A stretch of DNA of 64,000 bases from Eshraghiella crossota (GCF_025148445.1 NZ_CP102270.1:1909001-1973000); one strand, 5' to 3'. Positions 28,766-37,827 are shown, counted from the stretch's first letter. A program made the numbers and translations. The notes: generated by a model not told the origin, from the sequence alone.

Positions 28766-29743
28766 ATGAAAAAAAGAATTTGTTGTTTTATTCTGGCTTT
28801 TATTTTGATTGCAATCTGTCAGGCCGGGTGTGGCAAAAAAGACAACGGCATGAAAAAGGTTGTTCTCAATGAGGTTGCCCACTCTATTTTTTATGCTCCT
28901 CAATACGTTGCAATAGAGATGGGATATTTCAAGGATGCAGGCATAGACCTCGTTCTTGAAACAGGTTTCGGTGCCGACAAAACAATGACCGCCCTTATAT
29001 CCGGCAATGCCGATATTGGTTTTATGGGTTCAGAATCCACAATTTATGCTTATGCGGAGGGTTCTAAGGATTATGCCGTTAATTTCGCCGGACTTACCCA
29101 GCGTGCCGGTAACTTCCTCGTTGCCAGGGAAAAAATTGATAACTTCTCATGGGATATGGTTAAGGGCAAAAATGTCCTCGGCGGCAGAAAGGGCGGCATG
29201 CCTCAGATGGTGCTTGAATATATCCTGAAAGCCAACAATATTGACCCTGCCTCCGACCTCTCAATCGACCAGAGTGTTGACTTCGGTCTGACCGCAGGTG
29301 CTTTTTCCGGCAATACAGAGTATGACTTTACCGTTGAATTTGAACCGGGTGCCACTTCTCTTGAGAAAGAGGGCAAAGGTTATGTAGTTGCTTCCCTTGG
29401 TGTTGACAGCGGTTACGTTCCTTACACCGCCTACTCCGCTAAAAAGAGCTACATTGAGAAAAATCCTGAAATCATCAAGGATTTCACTTCTGCCATCCAG
29501 AAGGGTCTTGACTACGTCAATTCTCATTCTTCTGCTGAAATTGCCAAGGTCATAGCCCCTCAGTTTGAGGACACGGACATTGACACCATTACCACAATAG
29601 TTGAAAGATACAAATCCCAGGACACTTGGAAAAAAGACACAGTCTTTACCAGGGAATCCTTTGAGCTTCTTGAAGATATCCTCATCGAAGCAGGTGAATT
29701 AAAAGAAAAAGTTCCTTACGAGGACCTTGTAAAGGTTGACTAA
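28766..29743 (+). CDS. ABC transporter substrate-binding lipoprotein, NMT1/SsuA type, orphan
   Basis: The 325-residue protein has a signal peptide with lipobox CQAGC and an NMT1/ThiY-SsuA fold (VAIEMGYFKDAGIDLVLE, ALISGNADIGFMGSE). It would deliver a small substrate such as a sulfonate, taurine-like compound or thiamine precursor to a membrane permease. No permease or ATPase is next to it. The ATPase-permease pair at 52167-53706 lacks a binding protein and could be its partner. The gene is more GC-rich than its neighbours. AGAGG precedes the ATG. Confidence 0.88.
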   Translation: MKKRICCFILAFILIAICQAGCGKKDNGMKKVVLNEVAHSIFYAPQYVAIEMGYFKDAGIDLVLETGFGADKTMTALISGNADIGFMGSESTIYAYAEGSKDYAVNFAGLTQRAGNFLVAREKIDNFSWDMVKGKNVLGGRKGGMPQMVLEYILKANNIDPASDLSIDQSVDFGLTAGAFSGNTEYDFTVEFEPGATSLEKEGKGYVVASLGVDSGYVPYTAYSAKKSYIEKNPEIIKDFTSAIQKGLDYVNSHSSAEIAKVIAPQFEDTDIDTITTIVERYKSQDTWKKDTVFTRESFELLEDILIEAGELKEKVPYEDLVKVD

Positions 29744-29758
29744 GGGGAACACCGGGTT

Positions 29759-29798
29759 TCTCTACCCTTTCGGCTGGTTTTCCCGATTGGGGTAGAGA
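29759..29798. repeat. Inverted repeat after the binding-protein gene
   Basis: TCTCTACCC (29759-29767) pairs with GGGTAGAGA (29790-29798). Only a short T tract follows, so it may be a weak terminator or an RNA-stabilising stem. Confidence 0.4.
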
Positions 29799-29805
29799 TT
29801 TCCAC

Positions 29806-29845
29806 AAAAAAACAGGCAGGCTCATCATAAGACCGCCTGCCTGTT
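29806..29845. terminator. Strong terminator between convergent genes
   Basis: ACAGGCAGGC (29812-29821) pairs with GCCTGCCTGT (29835-29844). On the minus strand seven T residues follow, ending the lipoprotein gene at 29874. It may also stop plus-strand transcription from the binding-protein gene. Confidence 0.8.
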
Positions 29846-29873
29846 GTTCTTCTGTTACTAATTTCAATCATTT

Positions 29874-30332
29874 TTACCAATACGATGACAATAATTCTAA
29901 GTCAATATTTTTACATCCATATCCAATAATTTTTATTTTATTAAGGCCTCGCTTCAAGGATACTGTTTTCACAATATCCTCCTCTACACAATCATCCGGA
30001 GTACATTCGATTATTGTGGTAACATGCCCATCTCCATCTACATGGACGATTTTAACAGTGCCTTCCGACAAACTTAGTTTTATTTTGATATTAATTTTTT
30101 CATCATCCTCAAGTGTTTTTGTCCATAAAGTTTGACGGCCATCAAACTTTTTCATTTCTAATGAATAACCATTATCTATCGGATTAAAAACAGAGTTTTC
30201 TTTTGAATATCTGTCTTCTGCCGCAGCAATCTTATTTGTGTCATAATACTCTTTTTTAGCAAATGCACTACTGCATCCTGTCAATATAACCATTATGATT
30301 CCCAATAACAAAAATGTTTTATACCTACCCAT
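29874..30332 (-). CDS. Small predicted lipoprotein
   Basis: The 152-residue protein has a signal peptide ending in the lipobox ILTGC. The mature part is a small beta-rich domain (NIKIKLSLSEGTVKIVHVDGDG, HVTTIIECTPDDC) with four Cys. I know no family or function. It starts the AT-rich accessory patch that continues to about 32 kb, and a strong terminator follows it. Confidence 0.6.
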   Translation of the reverse strand: MGRYKTFLLLGIIMVILTGCSSAFAKKEYYDTNKIAAAEDRYSKENSVFNPIDNGYSLEMKKFDGRQTLWTKTLEDDEKINIKIKLSLSEGTVKIVHVDGDGHVTTIIECTPDDCVEEDIVKTVSLKRGLNKIKIIGYGCKNIDLELLSSYW

Positions 30333-30382
30333 ACTATGCTTAGCACCTCCGTAAACTACAATTTACCAGTTCAATACTGTTA

Positions 30383-30724
30383 TTAATAGTACAATATGGT
30401 TTGTATAATAAATATAGCAAAGTTATTTTCATTGTGATGATAAAATAATTGCAATTTTCGACAGATTGTATTACAAAAGGATACGAAAGATTTGACATTG
30501 ATATGATTAGGAAAAAATGATAAAACAAAATACGCACCTACCAAGTATATAAAAACGCTATATACATCAGATTTTAATTTTTCATATCTATAAAGAACAA
30601 CATCATAATAAATTTCTTGTTCGAGCCGTCCAAAGGAGTTTTCCTTTACAGAAATGTGAGTATGCTTTAATTTGTTAAGCTCAGCACCTGTTATGATGAA
30701 AAGTTTTCTATATGGAATATACGT
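30383..30724 (-). pseudogene. Open frame without a start codon, probable gene remnant
   Basis: A 113-codon frame is open between stops on the minus strand but has no ATG at its head. It would encode KLFIITGAELNKLKHTH, RLEQEIYYDVVLYRYEKL and a hydrophobic tail, which reads like real protein. The 5' end is lost. There is no recognisable family. The rest of the 400-base gap holds nothing else I can support. Confidence 0.35.
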
Positions 30725-30732
30725 TTACTCTG

Positions 30733-31205
30733 TTATTCCGCAAAATACTGTATTGGATTAGGGAAATGGCTAATATAACATAAATACCATCTTCCGTCTA
30801 TTTTAATAACTTCAAAGATTTCTTCACCAAAATCATCGTGATATTTACATTCAACTAAAGCACGCCGTTCTAATTTAATATTACAATTGTATTGTGAATT
30901 TATTTCATTCTCTATATCTTCAAATTCAATACTGCTTCGTCTTATAATATCAAAAGAAATATCTCCAACCTTGTTATGAAATTCTTCCATCGACTTATTA
31001 GACAAGGCAGGTAATTGTTTCTGCATAAACTCTGGGAAACATTTTATAATTGCTTGACTATCAGTATTATTAATTGCTCTCGTTAGTCTTTTGAATAAAC
31101 CATCTATAGTTTTGTTTTACTTCCATTATTTCCCTTAATAATAAATATGCAAATTATAACACACATACATATTACTACTATTCCAACAATTTTACTTTTT
31201 TTCAT
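30733..31205 (-). pseudogene. Frameshifted gene for a membrane-anchored protein
   Basis: A frame starting at ATG 31205 encodes 33 residues with a single span (MKKSKIVGIVVICMCV) and stops at 31104. The -1 frame directly continues as KTIDGLFKRLTRAINNTD and runs to 30733 (97 residues after the first ATG in that frame, QYNCNIKLERRALVECKYHDDFGEEIFEV). Together they make one protein of about 153 residues with an N-terminal anchor. The shift falls in an A-rich tract (AAAACAAAAC) near 31107-31117. It overlaps the toxin gene by 14 bases, so it was probably cotranscribed. It may be a mutation, a sequencing error or, less likely, a slippage site. Confidence 0.5.
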
Positions 31206-31707
31206 TGTTATACCTCACATTATTGTTAGCATCTACTATATTCAGCTCCCTATGAAAATTAATTAAACTTGATTCTTTGAATCTTGCAGTTCTGTCAACA
31301 CGTCCTTTATTTGCTACTCGAATATAGGATTCTATATATTCTATTGCCTCTTTTTCAATAGTTTCATAATTGTTTTCTATTATTTTTATTTGGCTATTAC
31401 TTATTTTGGGAATATCAAATCTGATATAATTTATATTATTTATTATCATTATGTAACGATAATCCAACCCTGCTTTTGGTTTACTCAGACTTGGAACAGA
31501 GAATCCTATTTTACCAAATTTTCTATTCGGTTCACCTAGGTTTTTTCTTAATGGGATAAGAACAGAATTATTATTAAATTGAATATTTAAGCATATATGA
31601 GTACGAATATTATATTTCGACGAATCAGCAATGTCTAAAATTTTTATCAACGTTGGATTATCAATATAATATTGTTCCGTTATATAACAGTATTGTATAT
31701 CCGACAT
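31192..31707 (-). CDS. Probable type III toxin-antitoxin endoribonuclease (ToxN/TenpN-like)
   Basis: I place the start at ATG 31707 because an upstream ATG lies inside a terminator stem. This gives 171 residues, close to ToxN and AbiQ lengths. The segments SVLIPLRKNLG (about 47-57) and KPKAGLDYRYIMIINN (about 77-92) resemble the family pattern of a PLR/PLT strand followed by GLDY. These toxins cut RNA, including the repeats of their own antitoxin RNA, and are neutralised when bound to it. Upstream lie a promoter-like TACAAT, two structured RNA units with A-rich junctions and then a terminator before the gene: the standard type III layout. The assignment rests on weak motifs plus this layout. 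Confidence 0.58.
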   Translation of the reverse strand: MSDIQYCYITEQYYIDNPTLIKILDIADSSKYNIRTHICLNIQFNNNSVLIPLRKNLGEPNRKFGKIGFSVPSLSKPKAGLDYRYIMIINNINYIRFDIPKISNSQIKIIENNYETIEKEAIEYIESYIRVANKGRVDRTARFKESSLINFHRELNIVDANNNVRYNNEKK

Positions 31708-31720
31708 TTTATCTTCTAGC

Positions 31721-31748
31721 AAAATAGGAAGCATTACTGCTTCCTATT
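31721..31748 (-). terminator. Terminator between RNA repeats and toxin gene
   Basis: AATAGGAAGC and GCTTCCTATT form a perfect 10-bp stem with a 6-base loop, and on the minus strand TTTT follows. In type III loci such a terminator keeps antitoxin RNA in excess over toxin mRNA. Confidence 0.75.
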
Positions 31749-31770
31749 AGATACAAAACAATTTTTCGAT

Positions 31771-31878
31771 TTTTTATTAGCCAGGTGACATCGAGAAACC
31801 CCTCGCAATATTGTCAGGTTATTTTTAGCCAGACGCTCCTGAACTACGTCTCAAAGATAGAGACTATTTTTAATCTCC
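31771..31878 (-). ncRNA. Candidate antitoxin RNA with two degenerate repeat units
   Basis: A -10-like TACAAT lies at 31885-31890 on the minus strand, so RNA would start near 31878. Two units of 46-47 bases (31818-31863 and 31771-31817) each consist of stem-loops followed by CTGGCTAA and an A-rich tail. Unit one has stems GTCTC/GAGAC and GACG/CGTC. Unit two has TGACA/TGTCA enclosing CGAG/CTCG. TCAGG in unit one could pair with CCTGA in unit two. A-rich tails are where ToxN-type enzymes usually process the RNA. The units are diverged, so this is a candidate. Confidence 0.5.
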
Positions 31879-32057
31879 TACCTATATTGTACACAATTAT
31901 GGTAAAAACTCATAGTAGAAAATCTTATGAATTTTGCTATATGTTTTGTGCAATATTACCTATTACTGAATTTAATATATAAATGTGTAATGCGTTATTC
32001 TTCCCTCCAAGTCATATCCCTGCGTTTGAGGTAGACGTCGTCTTATCTTCCCGTAAA

Positions 32058-33023
32058 TTACAGATTGCTGAGGTTATCAAAACGCGGAATCTTCTTGGCT
32101 GTTGTCATCTTCTTGATTTTGTCTTCTTTCTCTTTGTCAAGGTCACGTTCCTCGTCTTTGTAGCACTTGTTGTAAATTCTGATGCACACATAAGTGATTG
32201 CAGCAACAACAACTGCGGTTGCTATAAGCTGGACGATAACGTTAATAACTTTACGCTCTGCCATGTACTGGATTGCTTCAATGACTATATAGCTGCCAAG
32301 TACCATTCCATAATAACCCTTGTGGATTTTTTTCTGGTATGCAGCATACATAGGAATGGTTATTGCTAACTGGTATATGACAAAAAGGACTGCGACAATG
32401 GTGAGCATTACAATGGCGGATGTCTTATAGCCGATAAGTTCCATTGCACTGTCTAACATTTTGGTAGCTGCCTCCTGGTCTTTGGCACCACTGACAAGTG
32501 TCTCAAGTCCGCTTCTGTTAATAATTATCATAGGTGACACAAGCTGGAAAAGTGAGGACATTGTGAATGCTGCCTGTGTGTAGGCTATACCCTGTCCGAA
32601 AGAGAAGCCCTCTCCGAAGCTTTTTAGCCTGTAGGCGAAAACCTTGTTAGCAAGCATCCTGCCCAGAACCGCAAGAAAAGCCGTTGACAATGTATATACA
32701 ATAATAAAAGCCGCCGTGGACACAATTACTTTATTGGCGGAATCCGCATACTTCTTAAATGGTGAATATACAAAGATAAGATTAATGAGCAAAGATGGAG
32801 CAAAATAATTAAATGAAATGTAAGTGATCACGCCTCCGAGTATGCCAAAACCGTTACCTTTCTGTTTTTTTCTAATTAAAATAATCGTTGCTATAACGAA
32901 AGCAAGAATCACGACAATTCCTATGATACCTGCTACAATTTTACCATTTGAAACCTTGGCAGTCATATCGTATCCTTCGTATGAAATTGCCTGGGTTACT
33001 GATTCTAATGTCTCATTCTGCAT
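32058..33023 (-). CDS. Multi-span membrane protein of unknown function
   Basis: The 321-residue protein has about seven hydrophobic segments and a charged C-terminal tail (DEERDLDKEKEDKIKK). The order of segments and the SFGEGFSFGQGIAY stretch weakly recall YhfC-type intramembrane proteins, but the expected catalytic glutamate context is not seen, so I leave it unassigned. It stands alone between the accessory patch and the cold-shock gene, with the cold-shock terminator just upstream. Confidence 0.7.
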   Translation of the reverse strand: MQNETLESVTQAISYEGYDMTAKVSNGKIVAGIIGIVVILAFVIATIILIRKKQKGNGFGILGGVITYISFNYFAPSLLINLIFVYSPFKKYADSANKVIVSTAAFIIVYTLSTAFLAVLGRMLANKVFAYRLKSFGEGFSFGQGIAYTQAAFTMSSLFQLVSPMIIINRSGLETLVSGAKDQEAATKMLDSAMELIGYKTSAIVMLTIVAVLFVIYQLAITIPMYAAYQKKIHKGYYGMVLGSYIVIEAIQYMAERKVINVIVQLIATAVVVAAITYVCIRIYNKCYKDEERDLDKEKEDKIKKMTTAKKIPRFDNLSNL

Positions 33024-33045
33024 AAAAAAAATATCTCCTTAACAA

Positions 33046-33073
33046 TGTAAAAGCCCTGTCAATCTGACAGGGC
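33046..33073 (-). terminator. Terminator after the cold-shock gene
   Basis: AGCCCTGTCA pairs with TGACAGGGCT around a 3-base loop, followed by TTTT on the minus strand. Confidence 0.85.
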
Positions 33074-33182
33074 TAATCATAATCCTACTTGAATGACAAT
33101 ATACTTTTTGACAAAATATAAATATATATAATTGAAAAAGGCACACTGTAAACTTGTTGATTATCTTATGTGCTGCAGTTAA

Positions 33183-33383
33183 TTAAATAACTTTAACATT
33201 AACTGCCTGTGGTCCCTTAGCTCCATCGGCTACTTCAAATTCAACCTTCTGGCCTTCTTCGAGCTTCTTATGACCATCCATAACGATTCCTGAGAAATGA
33301 ACGAAAATATCCTTGCCATTCTCATCAGAAATAAATCCAAACCCTTTCTGGTCATTGAACCACTTTACTGTACCCTTGTTCAT
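33183..33383 (-). CDS. Cold-shock domain protein
   Basis: The 66-residue protein has RNP1-type KGFGFIS (residues 13-19) and RNP2-type DIFVHFS (25-31). It binds single-stranded RNA and DNA and acts as an RNA chaperone. GGAGG precedes the ATG at 33383, so longer upstream readings are not used. It has its own terminator 110 bases downstream. Confidence 0.96.
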   Translation of the reverse strand: MNKGTVKWFNDQKGFGFISDENGKDIFVHFSGIVMDGHKKLEEGQKVEFEVADGAKGPQAVNVKVI

Positions 33384-33457
33384 CGTGATACCTCCAAAAA
33401 TTATAAAAGTTGTCTTACAAAACGACACTATAAATCTAACACACAAGGAACTATAAG

Positions 33458-34324
33458 TCAAACTAATTTCTTTAACTCATCCACTGTAAAATTATATGCC
33501 TTGTTGCAGAAATGGCATTTAACCTCTATAGGCTCATTTTCTTCAATAATATTGTCAAGCTCTTTTCTGCCGATTGCGATGAGTGCTTTTGATACACGCT
33601 CCTTAGAACAGTTGCAATAGAATCTGACAGGCATTTTATCAAGAATCTCCGGGTCAAGTCCACCGAGAATAAGATTAATTATGCCCTCTGGGTCAAGTCC
33701 GTTCTCAAGCATTGAAGTGACGGATTTTATTGTGGAAATTTTCTCTTCGACAATTGATATTGTCTCCTCCGTTGCGTCAGGCATAAGCTGGATAATAAAA
33801 CCACCCGCGACATTGACGGTATTGTCTTTTGTCATAAGGACACCAAGTCCCACGGAGGACGGTGTCTGCTCACTTGAGGCAAAATAATAAGTTAAATCCT
33901 CTGCAATTTCCCCACTGACAAGCTCGCAGGTGCCGGTATATGGCTCTTTAAGTCCCAGGTCTTTGATGACCGTAAGAAGTCCCACTCCGAGGGAACCGCC
34001 AACGTCAAGTTTGCCTGCGGCATTGGCAGGCAGTATTACATTAGGGTTGGCTGCGTATCCCTTGACATTGCCTTTTGAGTCGGCAGTAACAAGATAATGT
34101 CCCACAGGGCCGCTGCCCTCTGCTTTAATTGTAAGAACATCCCTGTCGCCCTTCATCATGCTTCCCATCATTGCTCCCGCTGTGAGAAGTCTGCCAAGTC
34201 CCGCCGTTACGACAGGACTTGTGTTGTGTGCCTGTCTTGCGGTCTCAACTGTATTTTTTGTATATGCGGCAAACGCCCTTACCTGGCCGTTAGCTGCGAT
34301 TGCTCTTACTAAATAATCTTCCAT
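33458..34324 (-). CDS. hslO: Redox-regulated chaperone Hsp33
   Basis: This holdase is switched on when oxidants release zinc from its C-terminal cysteines. The CxC pair is in YCNCSKERV and the CxxC pair in CHFCNKAY, as expected. The N-domain begins [22 protein letters not shown] prefer ATG 34324 by family length. ATG 34336 is also possible, but its AAGG would touch the start codon. It follows the methyltransferase gene almost directly, so the two are probably cotranscribed. Confidence 0.95.
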   Translation of the reverse strand: MEDYLVRAIAANGQVRAFAAYTKNTVETARQAHNTSPVVTAGLGRLLTAGAMMGSMMKGDRDVLTIKAEGSGPVGHYLVTADSKGNVKGYAANPNVILPANAAGKLDVGGSLGVGLLTVIKDLGLKEPYTGTCELVSGEIAEDLTYYFASSEQTPSSVGLGVLMTKDNTVNVAGGFIIQLMPDATEETISIVEEKISTIKSVTSMLENGLDPEGIINLILGGLDPEILDKMPVRFYCNCSKERVSKALIAIGRKELDNIIEENEPIEVKCHFCNKAYNFTVDELKKLV

Positions 34325-34338
34325 ATTCCATACCATCC

Positions 34339-35073
34339 TTAATTGTACTGTAAAACATAGTAAACCCTGTCCCTTGAAAAATCAATGGGCGAGTTAATGT
34401 CCTCTGATAAAGCGTCCTTTACCGTAAATCCTGCCTTTGCCGCACACTCCCTTATATCGGTGCCGGTAAAAACATGCTGTGTGTGTTCTTCCTCGTAGAG
34501 CTTATATTTTCCCATGCTTTTAATAAAAAAACTAAGGTAATAAAAGTTATCTCCCGTCTCTTTATCAAATTCGTTTTCCCAATAATATCGTCCGAAATTC
34601 CTTTCATCCGAATAAATATTTTCTCCAAGCTTTTCATAAAAAGTTTCCGTTTTCAGGTCAAAAATAAAATAGCCGCCCTTTTCAAGATGTTTTCCAACAC
34701 TTAGAAACGTATTACACATATCATCATTATTTAAAAGATAATTCATGGAATCACATACGCTTATTACAACATCAAATTTTTTCCCAAGATTAAAATTTCT
34801 CATGTCCGAACAGACGTAAGAAATTCTTTTTCCGAAAGGCTTTTTCTTCGCAACCTTAATCATTGCTTCTGACAAATCAAGCCCGGTAACTTCGTAGCCG
34901 TCTGCTGCCAGAAGTGCCGTAAACCGTCCCGTACCGCAGCCAAGCTCAAGAACTCTGTGACATTGTATATTCCTGCGCTCCATATATGCCTCTATTCCGT
35001 CAAGCCAGTCCACATAAGGGATGTCATTCATAAATACATCATAAACTTTTGCAAAAAAAGAATATGCTTTCAT
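34339..35073 (-). CDS. Class I SAM-dependent methyltransferase
   Basis: GGAGG lies 5 bases before the ATG at 35073, giving 244 residues. Motif I is VLELGCGTGRFTALLA (about residues 41-56), followed by VTGLDLSEAMI and CSDMRNF. The N-terminus AKVYDVFMNDIPYVDWLDGI matches small-molecule methyltransferases of Firmicutes whose substrates are unknown. It shares a run with hslO. The divergent gene at 35147 begins 74 bases away. Confidence 0.88.
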   Translation of the reverse strand: MKAYSFFAKVYDVFMNDIPYVDWLDGIEAYMERRNIQCHRVLELGCGTGRFTALLAADGYEVTGLDLSEAMIKVAKKKPFGKRISYVCSDMRNFNLGKKFDVVISVCDSMNYLLNNDDMCNTFLSVGKHLEKGGYFIFDLKTETFYEKLGENIYSDERNFGRYYWENEFDKETGDNFYYLSFFIKSMGKYKLYEEEHTQHVFTGTDIRECAAKAGFTVKDALSEDINSPIDFSRDRVYYVLQYN

Positions 35074-35146
35074 AAAACCTCCATACTTGATTAATCCGCC
35101 CTTATAATCTATACTGTTTTTAACAGATTTATAAGGTGGAAAAATT

Positions 35147-36100
35147 ATGAAACACTCAGATTTAATACAGATTATACGCCGGCAGCACCTGCCACGGCTT
35201 GTTTTTCCGTTAATTATGATTATTGTATCAGTTGTTTTTATAATAAGCAATCCTTTTAAAAAGGCTCTGACACCCCATACTGTGGATTCGTTGGATGCAA
35301 TTGATTCCTTATACGAGAACGGCGAAGAATACATAAAGTGTACAATAGATAAAATGTACTACACGGGATATGATTATGTAAAAGGCAGCAAGAAAAAAGC
35401 AGGTATATACTATACCTTCTATAATGGAATCTGCTACTACATCATATATCCAACAGGCTCAACCGATAAAGGTACTCCTGCAATAATTGATGGTGCAACA
35501 TTTCCTGCAAAATTGCAGCATTCCGAACCGATTTACAATGACCTGGTAAAAAATGTTTCAGAAATGGTTAATTTTACCGAGGATGGACTCAAATCCGTAA
35601 GCTGTGATTTATTCATAAATTCATACGCTTACAATACCAACTACTCCCGGTTTATGATAATCGGATTTATGATAATTGCGCTTATATCCCTTATTTTCTT
35701 AGTATTGCTTATTATAGCTGCAATTAATCCTAATTACTCATCGCCTGTAAAAGCTTTGAGAAAATACGGAGATTACAAAACATTATTTGCGATTGCCGTT
35801 ACCGAATACGATACGGCGGTGGCTGTAGGACGTAAGAATGTATTTATTACCAATACGTTTCTGATAATCATTACCAAAACCGATACTGATATTATTCCGC
35901 TTGAAAATATAACATGGGTATACGATTATAACGAAGTCTACCATAAAAAAGGCAACACCATAATGTATCATCCTTTATGTATCGTAACGGATACTAAAAA
36001 AGTATATAAGATACGACATGTTTCCAAAAAAGGCATTGATTCCATTGTCAATACCCTTTTAAGCAGATACCCTGAAATAATGACAGGCTGCAATAACTAA
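35147..36100 (+). CDS. Two-span membrane protein of unknown function
   Basis: The 317-residue protein has a span near residues 18-36, an outside domain of about 130 residues containing KCTIDKMYYTGYDYVKG, a second span near 175-198, and a cytoplasmic domain of about 115 residues with strands such as VFITNTFLIIITKTDTDIIPLENITWVYDY, which looks like a PH-type small domain. AAGGTGG precedes the ATG. I know no function. Confidence 0.7.
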   Translation: MKHSDLIQIIRRQHLPRLVFPLIMIIVSVVFIISNPFKKALTPHTVDSLDAIDSLYENGEEYIKCTIDKMYYTGYDYVKGSKKKAGIYYTFYNGICYYIIYPTGSTDKGTPAIIDGATFPAKLQHSEPIYNDLVKNVSEMVNFTEDGLKSVSCDLFINSYAYNTNYSRFMIIGFMIIALISLIFLVLLIIAAINPNYSSPVKALRKYGDYKTLFAIAVTEYDTAVAVGRKNVFITNTFLIIITKTDTDIIPLENITWVYDYNEVYHKKGNTIMYHPLCIVTDTKKVYKIRHVSKKGIDSIVNTLLSRYPEIMTGCNN

Positions 36101-36111
36101 TACACATAAAA

Positions 36112-36156
36112 TACCGCTGTAAGCATCATCTGACTATATCATGCCTACAGCGGTTT
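36112..36156. terminator. Bidirectional terminator
   Basis: ACCGCTGTA pairs with TACAGCGGT across an interrupted stem, and TTTTCTTT follows on the plus strand. It separates the membrane-protein gene from the convergent pyr operon. Confidence 0.78.
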
Positions 36157-36159
36157 TCT

Positions 36160-37062
36160 TTATTTTACTATTCCGATTAAATCATTAATATCAGAAACGC
36201 CTTTATTTACCATATATTTTTCAATACCTTCAATAACCTCAAGTGTTGTACGAGGGTTATGGAAATTGGCTGTTCCTATGGATACTGCGGTGGCACCTGC
36301 AAGAATAAATTCAAGTGCATCCTCTGCCGTGGCGATTCCGCCCATACCGATAATAGGTATTTTAACCGCATTGGCTACCTGATATACCATTCTTACCGCA
36401 ACAGGTTTAACTGCAGGTCCTGAAAGGCCTCCGGTCTTATTGGCAACTGCAAAGGTCTGTCTGTTAATGTCTATTTTCATGCCTGTAATAGTGTTTATAA
36501 GTGAAAGCACATCCGCTCCACCGGCTTCTGCTGCTTTAGCCATTTCGGTAATGTCCGTTACATTAGGGCTTAACTTCATGATTACAGGCTGTTTTGCAAC
36601 ATTTTTTATTGCTTTTGTAATGTGCTCAATATTGGCTGCATTCTGTCCGAAAGCAATTCCACCTTCTTTGACATTTGGGCAGGAAATGTTGATTTCAAGC
36701 ATATCCACAGGTTCACCTGCAAGTCTTTCCACAACCTCAACATAATCTCTTTCGGATTTACCGCAGACATTCACAATTATTTTGGTATCGTATTTCTTAA
36801 GGAAAGGAATATCTCTCTCGCAAAATACATCTATACCCGGATTCTGAAGCCCGATTGCGTTAATCATTCCACCGTAAGTCTCAGCAATTCGTGGTGTAGG
36901 ATTGCCGGGCCAAGGCACGTTTGCAACGCCCTTTGTTACAACGGCTCCTAATTTGTTAAGGTCAACAAATTCGCTGTATTCCATTCCTGAACCGAAGGTT
37001 CCTGAGGCTGTCATTACCGGATTCTTAAGTTCTACACCGGCAAGATTAATTTTAGTATTCAT
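36160..37062 (-). CDS. pyrD: Dihydroorotate dehydrogenase B, catalytic subunit
   Basis: The 300-residue flavoprotein oxidises dihydroorotate to orotate in UMP synthesis. Class 1B features are visible: MTASGTFGSGMEY, the catalytic Cys loop INISCPNVKEGG (about residue 130) and GMGGIATAEDALEFILAGA for FMN phosphate. It works with PyrK, encoded directly upstream (TAATG overlap), which passes electrons to NAD. It is the last gene of pyrC-pyrF-pyrK-pyrD. Confidence 0.97.
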   Translation of the reverse strand: MNTKINLAGVELKNPVMTASGTFGSGMEYSEFVDLNKLGAVVTKGVANVPWPGNPTPRIAETYGGMINAIGLQNPGIDVFCERDIPFLKKYDTKIIVNVCGKSERDYVEVVERLAGEPVDMLEINISCPNVKEGGIAFGQNAANIEHITKAIKNVAKQPVIMKLSPNVTDITEMAKAAEAGGADVLSLINTITGMKIDINRQTFAVANKTGGLSGPAVKPVAVRMVYQVANAVKIPIIGMGGIATAEDALEFILAGATAVSIGTANFHNPRTTLEVIEGIEKYMVNKGVSDINDLIGIVK

Positions 37063-37823
37063 TAAAGCTCAACCTCCTTGGCATTAAATACAGGACCATC
37101 CTTGCATACTCTGGCATTGTGGACTTTAGAGTGGTCGTCAATTCCTGTTGTCTTACATACACAGGCAAGACACGCGCCGACTCCGCATGCCATTTTTTCT
37201 TCAAGGGAAATATATGCTTCGATATTATTTTCTTCGGCATAAGCCTTTATGCCACGAAGCATAGGTGTAGGTCCGCAGGCATAAATAATATCGCCCTTGA
37301 TACCGTTTTCCCTGATTGCGTCTATAACGGTTCCCTTGGTTCCGATACTTCCGTCATCACTTGCAATCGTAAGATTACCGTATGCTTTAAGGTCATCTGT
37401 AAGGAAAGTGTCACTGTTTCTGTAACCTACGACAATCTCAGGTTCACCGCCCATTCTCCTTGCAAGTTCAAGCATTGGAGGAATTCCTATCCCTCCACCG
37501 ATAAGAATGGCTTTTCTGCCCTCTTTAATAGGAAAACCATTACCTATAGGTCCGAGGATGTGTATGGACTCTCCTTCTTTATATGTAGAAAATTCCGTGG
37601 TTCCGCCACCTACAACCCTATATACTATTCTAAGTTTCCGGCCTTCTGTCTCACAGATACTTATAGGTCTTGGAAGCAGCTTTGACGCATCCTTGGTATA
37701 CACGGAAATGAACTGGCCCGGTACTGCCTTTTCTGCAATATTGCTTGTCATAATCCACATATCAAATACGCCGTCAGCTATTTTTTTCTGGCTGATAACC
37801 TTTGCGTTTTCTTCAAATTTCAT
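37062..37823 (-). CDS. pyrK: Dihydroorotate dehydrogenase B, electron-transfer subunit
   Basis: The 253-residue protein has an FAD domain (LLPRPISICE), an NAD-binding stretch ILIGGGIGIPPMLELAR and a [2Fe-2S] cluster with four Cys in CGVGACLACVC and ARVC near residues 218-240. It links FMN in PyrD to NAD+. It lies between pyrF and pyrD in the operon. Confidence 0.96.
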   Translation of the reverse strand: MKFEENAKVISQKKIADGVFDMWIMTSNIAEKAVPGQFISVYTKDASKLLPRPISICETEGRKLRIVYRVVGGGTTEFSTYKEGESIHILGPIGNGFPIKEGRKAILIGGGIGIPPMLELARRMGGEPEIVVGYRNSDTFLTDDLKAYGNLTIASDDGSIGTKGTVIDAIRENGIKGDIIYACGPTPMLRGIKAYAEENNIEAYISLEEKMACGVGACLACVCKTTGIDDHSKVHNARVCKDGPVFNAKEVEL

Positions 37824-37827
37824 ATCA

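Noticed and set aside
29744-29800. Structured riboswitch after the binding-protein gene
   Set aside because: Only one 9-bp stem is present, with no known aptamer core, and it lies downstream of the plus-strand gene.
31104-31117. Programmed -1 frameshift in the toxin-linked gene
   Set aside because: The zero-frame codons before the shift do not form a classic X XXY YYZ heptamer and no strong downstream stem is visible, so mutation or sequencing error is more likely.
31771-31863. CRISPR-like array in the accessory patch
   Set aside because: There are only two diverged units with internal stems and no unique spacers. The layout fits an antitoxin RNA better.
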